Origin: Acinetobacter sp. CS-2
GTDB taxonomy: Bacteria > Pseudomonadota > Gammaproteobacteria > Pseudomonadales > Moraxellaceae
Direction of reading: 5' to 3'
DNA: 64,000 bases
Assembly: GCF_016599715.1 (NCBI RefSeq)
Contig: NZ_CP067019.1
Span: 1,054,001 to 1,118,000 of the forward strand
Made by a program: the position numbers and the translations under genes. Numbering within the stretch: the first letter of the stretch is position 1; the number at the start of each line of letters is the position of its first letter. Below, in pieces: positions 59,661 through 64,000 of the stretch. Below the pieces are notes generated by a model. That model saw only the letters and a list, made by a program, of their open reading frames with translations. It made no database searches and was not told where the DNA came from.

Positions 59661-60587
59661 ATGGCTAAGCAAACAATTAATCAAGGCACAGCACCAACTG
59701 GTGCTGGTGGTGATACTTTTAGAACTGGTTCCGCAAAACTACAGGCGAATGATGATGAGATTTATAACTATCTCGGCGATGGAGCCAATTTAAATAAATT
59801 GGGTACTGCTGCTTTTAAAAATACAGGCACTCAAGCGGGCAATGTGATGGAGGTTGGGGCGTTTGGGTTGGGTGGTTTATCGCCCTTTGTTACACAACCA
59901 GCCGATGTAAAACAGTCAGGCTTTTTTCATACACTTAATCACGATGATATGGCTTATTGTGCATTTTTAAATATCATGCACTCAGGACAAGATGTGTACA
60001 GGTGGCAACTGGGAGCGCCAATGGGTGATGCGACTTTATCCAAGTTGAAAGCACGTATTAGAACTGAGTCAGGCTGGTCATCTGAAGCAAAGATATGGAA
60101 TCAGCATAATACAACTGTAGATTCAAACGGTTTTATCAAAGCAGCATCACCTATCGTTAAACTTTTTGCAGATAAAATTGAACTCAACGATGAAGCTCAA
60201 CAGCAAGAAATTACGTTTGAAAAGCTAGGCGTGGGCGACTATTTAGTCAAAGGCTCAAGTGGCTTTGCGCAAGAAGGTTGGTACATTGAAACTCCGAAAG
60301 ATGCTAATGGCAACCTGCTTGTCGCAGTGGTTTATGAGCAACTTGAGAATGGCGATATTAGTGTTAAGACGTATGACTATATGCTCAATAATAAAGGGCG
60401 CATTGTAGATGATACTGAAACGCCTTTAGATATCCCTGAAACACGTTGGATTGATTTGCGCTTGCAAGAGTTGCCACAACCTGAAATCGAAATCCCTGAA
60501 CCAATTGCACCACCTGACTTTCAACCCACTGGTTTGGCTGAAGCGGTTGCTACAGTAATGGAGTCATACAATGACACTGAACAGTGA
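59661..60587 (+). CDS. Tail fibre-like protein between M and L
   Basis: This 308-residue protein starts TINQGTAPTGAGGDTFRTGSAKLQANDDEIYNYLGDG, a start common in tail-fibre or neck-appendage proteins of Acinetobacter and enterophages, and contains a beta-rich region (TLSKLKARIRTESGWSS). The Pro-rich end (PQPEIEIPEPIAPPDFQPTG) may link to other tail parts. An insertion between M and L is unusual. It may bind the host. Confidence 0.6.
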   Translation: MAKQTINQGTAPTGAGGDTFRTGSAKLQANDDEIYNYLGDGANLNKLGTAAFKNTGTQAGNVMEVGAFGLGGLSPFVTQPADVKQSGFFHTLNHDDMAYCAFLNIMHSGQDVYRWQLGAPMGDATLSKLKARIRTESGWSSEAKIWNQHNTTVDSNGFIKAASPIVKLFADKIELNDEAQQQEITFEKLGVGDYLVKGSSGFAQEGWYIETPKDANGNLLVAVVYEQLENGDISVKTYDYMLNNKGRIVDDTETPLDIPETRWIDLRLQELPQPEIEIPEPIAPPDFQPTGLAEAVATVMESYNDTEQ

Positions 60588-61359
60588 TTTTCAGAAACTC
60601 TATGTAGATGGTCTGATCACGCTGTTTGAACTGGATGCTCGTACTTTAGGTGCGGGCATTTTACGTTTTCATGGTCATATCTCTTATGAAGATTGGGAGC
60701 GTATTTACAGCTATATCGGATCAGACGGGTTGCTCGGGGATACAGCTCAATTAATTGGTGAAGTGTTTGAAAGTGCTGAATCAAAAACATGGTATCGCAA
60801 CATCATTTGGCAAGGTGAAACTTTCGAGCCGATGGCGCTTGAAGTGTCGGGTCTTGAGATGCGCTCAGATGGTAAAGCTTCAGCGCCAACTTTAAGCATG
60901 GAGAACAATATTGGCGGCATTCAAGGCGCTGTGTCTATTTACTGCTTACAGTTTGGCGACTTTGCAGGAGCAAAACTCAAAGTCATTACCACGCTGGCTA
61001 AATATCTGGATGCTGAAAACTTTAGTTCTGGCAATGCCACAGCTAATCCAAGCGAGAAGCGGGAGCAAATTTGGTTCATTGAGCAAAAGACTTCTGAAAA
61101 TTCTCAGCAAGTGACGTTTGAACTTTCTAATCCAGTGGATTTTGAAGGGCTAAAAATACCAACGCGACAAATCTCAAATTACTGCAATTGGGAATATCGA
61201 AGTGAAGAATGTGGCTACATCGGATCTGCAATGTTTACTGAAAAAGACGAACCGACAGACAACCCTGCTTTAGATCGATGTAACTACAGAACGTCAGGCT
61301 GTCGTTGTCGAGAGAATGAGCTTCATTTTGGTGGATTCCCTGCATCCTCAATGGTGTAA
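60571..61359 (+). CDS. Minor tail protein L
   Basis: This 262-residue protein follows the gpL family: DGLITLFELDARTLGAG near residue 13, EVSGLEMRSDGKASAPTLSMEN near residue 90, and a C-terminal Cys cluster (YCNWEYRSEECGY...DRCNYRTSGCRCRENELHFGGFP) that holds a [4Fe-4S] cluster in lambda. It overlaps the preceding gene by 17 nt. Confidence 0.85.
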   Translation: MTLNSDFQKLYVDGLITLFELDARTLGAGILRFHGHISYEDWERIYSYIGSDGLLGDTAQLIGEVFESAESKTWYRNIIWQGETFEPMALEVSGLEMRSDGKASAPTLSMENNIGGIQGAVSIYCLQFGDFAGAKLKVITTLAKYLDAENFSSGNATANPSEKREQIWFIEQKTSENSQQVTFELSNPVDFEGLKIPTRQISNYCNWEYRSEECGYIGSAMFTEKDEPTDNPALDRCNYRTSGCRCRENELHFGGFPASSMV

Positions 61360-61361
61360 AA

Positions 61362-61508
61362 ATGAAATTAAATAAAAAATATTGTTTATGTGGTGGTGTA
61401 TTTAAGCCCACTGGAATTGTATTAACTTCATGCCCGCCACAAATACAGCATCAATGCGATAAGTGCTCAAAAATAGAGGCATTCTATGAAACTAACCGCA
61501 AAACTTAA
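61362..61508 (+). CDS. Small Cys-rich protein, 48 aa
   Basis: ATG 61362 lies 2 nt behind L, and the end overlaps K by 23 nt. The product has CLCGGVFKP and a later CDKC, a small zinc knuckle. It lies between L and K, where lambda has no gene. Function unknown. Confidence 0.5.
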   Translation: MKLNKKYCLCGGVFKPTGIVLTSCPPQIQHQCDKCSKIEAFYETNRKT

Positions 61509-62232
61509 AAAAGCAATCCAGGCGCATGCTGCTGAAGTTTATCCAGATGAATGCTGCGGTGTGATTGTGAATAAGACATATATTCCATGTCGCAATATTT
61601 CAGACAATAAAGATCAGTTTGAAATTCATCATGAAGACTTGGCGCATGCTGAAGATCAAGGTGAGATTCAAGCCTATGTACATTCACATCCCAATGCTAC
61701 AACATGTGCTTCGGATTTAGATTTACTGCAAATTGAACTTCATGAAAAGCCTTGGGTAATTTGTGCTTGGCCTGAAGTAGATTTCCAAGTCTATAAACCA
61801 TGTGGCTATAAAGCGCCACTCATTGGCCGTGATTACCACCATGGATACCAAGATTGCTATTCAATAATTCGTGATTTTTATAATCGTGAGTTGGGTATTC
61901 AGTTGATTGATTTCGAGCGTAAAGATGATTGGTGGAGTGATAAAAACCACAAATCCCTTTATTTGGAAAATTTAGATGAAGCTGGATTTTATGAAGTCAA
62001 AGAACTTCAGTATGGTGACATGTTGGTGTGTAATGTTGGTCGCACAGAACACCCGAATCATGCTGTGATTTGGCTTGGTGATCAGTGGCAATTAAAGTCA
62101 GAAGAAAGCACAAGTTGTTTTGGTGGGCCATTGATTCTACATCACCCGTATGGCCGTAAATCTGTTCGTGAAATCTTTGGGCAACAATGGCAAGAGCGTG
62201 TTGTCAAAATTGTGAGGCATAAGAATGCTTAA
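61486..62232 (+). CDS. Tail assembly protein K (JAB plus NlpC/P60)
   Basis: This 248-residue protein has an N-terminal JAB/MPN domain with the zinc motif VHSHPNATTCASDLDL near residue 66, and a C-terminal NlpC/P60 domain with the catalytic Cys in YQDCYSIIRDFYN near residue 124 and His in HPNHAVIWLG. As lambda gpK, it may cut murein during tail entry or assembly. It overlaps I by 8 nt. Confidence 0.9.
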   Translation: MKLTAKLKKAIQAHAAEVYPDECCGVIVNKTYIPCRNISDNKDQFEIHHEDLAHAEDQGEIQAYVHSHPNATTCASDLDLLQIELHEKPWVICAWPEVDFQVYKPCGYKAPLIGRDYHHGYQDCYSIIRDFYNRELGIQLIDFERKDDWWSDKNHKSLYLENLDEAGFYEVKELQYGDMLVCNVGRTEHPNHAVIWLGDQWQLKSEESTSCFGGPLILHHPYGRKSVREIFGQQWQERVVKIVRHKNA

Positions 62233-62833
62233 AACGATCAAATTATATGGCGTACTGGGAAAGAAGTTTGGTAAAGAATTTCATCTAGCTGTTGAAAGCA
62301 CTCGTGAAGCTGTAAAAGCGCTATCAGTACAAGTGCCCGGCTTTGAGAAATTCATGCTAACAGCTCATGAGCAAGGTCTTGCCTTTGCTGTCTTTCAAGA
62401 TGACGAAAATATCAGTGAGGATCAAATCGACTTTGAGACTGGCGCCAAAGTTATCAAGATCGTGCCTAAAGTTATTGGGGCGGGTGGTAATGGAATATTG
62501 CAAACGATTCTTGGCGCGGTGATGGTTGTTGTAGGGGTTATCACACAGCAATATTGGGCCGTTGGTATGGGTATTGGCATGATGATTGGTGGTATAGCTC
62601 AAATGCTTGCCCCTAAGGTTGATACAGAAGATCAAAACCAAGACGGAAACAGGGCTAATAAAGGCTTTGGTGGAGCAGTCACCACTATCGCACAAGGCAA
62701 TCCAGTTCCGATTCTGTATGGTCAGCGTGAAGTCGGTGGATTTATTGTGAATGCTGGTCAATTTGCAGTAGATACTTTTAGCTCTGCGGATGCTGGTTAC
62801 ACAGGCGGCGGCAGCAGCGGTGGAAAGAAATAA
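62225..62833 (+). CDS. Tail assembly protein I
   Basis: This 202-residue protein has the gpI/ubiquitin-like N-terminus (TIKLYGVLGKKFGKEFHLAVESTREAVKAL), two membrane-like segments (residues about 90-125) and a Gly-rich end. In lambda, I acts with J and K at the tail tip. A terminator (GGCGC/GCGCC, 62845-62866) follows. Confidence 0.88.
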   Translation: MLKTIKLYGVLGKKFGKEFHLAVESTREAVKALSVQVPGFEKFMLTAHEQGLAFAVFQDDENISEDQIDFETGAKVIKIVPKVIGAGGNGILQTILGAVMVVVGVITQQYWAVGMGIGMMIGGIAQMLAPKVDTEDQNQDGNRANKGFGGAVTTIAQGNPVPILYGQREVGGFIVNAGQFAVDTFSSADAGYTGGGSSGGKK

Positions 62834-62844
62834 TTTAAAAACAC

Positions 62845-62866
62845 AGGCGCAATGAGCGCCTTTTTT
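62845..62866 (+). terminator. Terminator between I and J
   Basis: AGGCGC pairs with GCGCC(T) around AATGA, with six T and the recurring TATTGTCTA behind it. Confidence 0.7.
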
Positions 62867-62883
62867 ATTGTCTAAGGATAAGT

Positions 62884-64000
62884 ATGAACGCAGTAATTAA
62901 AGGCGCAAAAGGCGGTAGCAAAAGCCAAAGACAACCCAAAATTGCAAACGATACAACCGCTTCAAAAACCTATGCACGCTTACAGTATGGCATGAGTGAA
63001 GGAGAAGTTGAGGGCTTAGCAAATGGCTTTAAATCAATCTTCCTTGATGACACACCAGTTGAAAGCGATAGTGGTGCAAGAAACTTTCAAGATGTCACCC
63101 TAGATTTTCGCTCAGGCACCAATGACCAGACATACATGGAAGGCTTTGAAAGCATTGCTTCTGAAGCCGCTGTTGGAGTTGAACTTAAAAGTGATACGCC
63201 TTGGGTTAAAGGGATTACCAATCTTAATCTCGATGCCGTGATTGTAAGGGTGCGTTTTGGGGCTTTAAAAAAGCAAGACCCAAGCAATGGCGATGTTTCA
63301 GGTATTGTTATTGATTACTCGATTGAAGTACAAACTGACGGTGGTGCGTGGGAGTTAATGCTTGACACCAAAATGTCAGGAAAAACTTCAGCAAATTATG
63401 AGCGTACTCACCGTATCGGCTTGCCAAAAGCCAATAATAATTGGTTGATTCGCGTCACACGTAAAACACCGAACTCAAGCTCTGAATATGTCAGCGATAA
63501 GATGTATATTCAAGCAATTACTGAAGTTATCGATCTTAAACTTACATACCCAAATACCGCAGTGATCGGCGTGCAATATGATGCTGAGACATTCTCGAAT
63601 ATTGCCAAAATCGCAGTTGATTTAAAGGGTGTAAAGATCAGAGTGCCAAGCAACTATGATCCAGTAAGCCGAACTTACATCGGGATATGGGATGGTACAT
63701 TTAAACGTGCTTATAGTAATAATCCAGCTTGGATTTACTATGACCTATGCACCAATAAGCGATATGCGCTTGGCAACCGTTTAACCGAGCAAATGATTGA
63801 TAAATGGTCTTTATATCGTTTAGCTCAATACTGCGATCAGTTAGTGCCAGACGGCAAAGGTGGTCAGGAGCCGCGTTTTACCTGCAATGTGTATATTCAA
63901 AGTGCTGAATCTGCTTTTGATATTTTAAGCAAACTAGCAGGCGTATTCCGTGCGATTTCATATTGGGACGGCAATTCAATCGTATGTGATGCTGATTTAC
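62884..64000 (+). CDS. Host-specificity protein J (tail tip), cut off at the right edge
   Basis: Only the first 372 residues are present. They follow the gpJ order: YARLQYGMSEGEVEGLANGFKSIFLDDTPV near residue 30, TWxRxHR-like YERTHRIGLPK near 175 and NNPAWIYYDLCTNKRYALG near 280. J forms the tail tip and binds the receptor. The C-terminal receptor-binding part lies outside the window. AAGGATAAGT precedes ATG 62884. Confidence 0.9.
   Translation, partial: MNAVIKGAKGGSKSQRQPKIANDTTASKTYARLQYGMSEGEVEGLANGFKSIFLDDTPVESDSGARNFQDVTLDFRSGTNDQTYMEGFESIASEAAVGVELKSDTPWVKGITNLNLDAVIVRVRFGALKKQDPSNGDVSGIVIDYSIEVQTDGGAWELMLDTKMSGKTSANYERTHRIGLPKANNNWLIRVTRKTPNSSSEYVSDKMYIQAITEVIDLKLTYPNTAVIGVQYDAETFSNIAKIAVDLKGVKIRVPSNYDPVSRTYIGIWDGTFKRAYSNNPAWIYYDLCTNKRYALGNRLTEQMIDKWSLYRLAQYCDQLVPDGKGGQEPRFTCNVYIQSAESAFDILSKLAGVFRAISYWDGNSIVCDADL

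Larger units (their letters stand above)
20355..64000. mobile_element. Lambdoid siphovirus prophage, cut off at the right
   Basis: The order of genes is that of a temperate lambdoid phage: leftward early operon, OL, cI with accessory genes, OR, cro, replication genes, Q, then late head and tail genes ending in a lambda-type tail tip. The tail set (M, L, K, I, J) marks it as siphovirus-like, while the coat protein is P22-like. The left limit is set only by the end of host genes and is approximate. No integrase, lysis cassette or attR is inside the window. Confidence 0.92.

Overview
The window is an Acinetobacter-type (Moraxellaceae) chromosome segment. The base composition is low-GC. The core proteins (HemE, FolE, TrpGDC, a CioAB-type oxidase, an L,D-transpeptidase) look like those of Acinetobacter, and the one insertion sequence has the ends, the 1180-bp length and the transposase of ISAba1 or a close relative. 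No species call is possible from this sequence alone.

Host part, 1-20281. It starts with a cut-off DUF2946-like gene (minus), a rhodanese and a second DUF2946-like paralogue (plus). Next is a cyanide-insensitive-type bd oxidase operon (cydA, cydB and a 35-residue DUF2474 subunit). A deletion scar follows, in which the 3' remnants of a divergent MFS-transporter/LysR pair abut (5369-6004). Then come a small-domain methyltransferase, a pirin and an L,D-transpeptidase (all minus), then hemE, a membrane protein, a DUF3015 protein, an Lnb/DUF4105-family protein and a globin-coupled diguanylate cyclase (all plus). The host part ends with a cupin, folE, an Smr protein and trpC-trpD-trpG (all minus).

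Prophage, about 20355 to beyond 64000. A lambdoid siphovirus prophage begins just upstream of trpG and runs off the right edge inside the tail-tip gene J. A leftward early operon (25557 down to 20399) holds about a dozen small overlapping genes, including Gp157-, SSB- and Sak4-like recombination proteins. It is driven by a PL-like promoter that overlaps 16-bp operators. Related operators lie between cI and cro. Downstream of cI, in the place rexAB occupies in lambda, sit a small membrane protein and a ClpP-like SDH-family serine protease. The rightward early operon encodes cro, small proteins, a replication initiator with origin-like iterons inside it, a DnaB helicase, nucleotide and recombination proteins and a Q-type antiterminator. 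Q is followed by a late-promoter candidate, a terminator, about 320 nt of non-coding sequence and a phage tRNA-Arg(UCU).

The late region holds NinB, a ParB-methyltransferase fusion, terminase, portal, MuF, a scaffold, a P22-type coat protein, head-tail connectors and a lambda-type tail: tube, G/G-T chaperones with a GGGAAAG frameshift site, tape measure, M, L, K, I and J. Several accessory elements interrupt it. One is an HNH homing endonuclease with a duplicated MuF 3' end. Another is a second homing endonuclease (GIY-YIG/DUF723) with a similar 5' leader, itself split by the ISAba1-like element with a 9-bp target duplication. The others are a Rha moron, a lipoprotein/periplasmic moron pair and a P22 immI-like mnt/arc/ant module. 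No integrase was found in the window.
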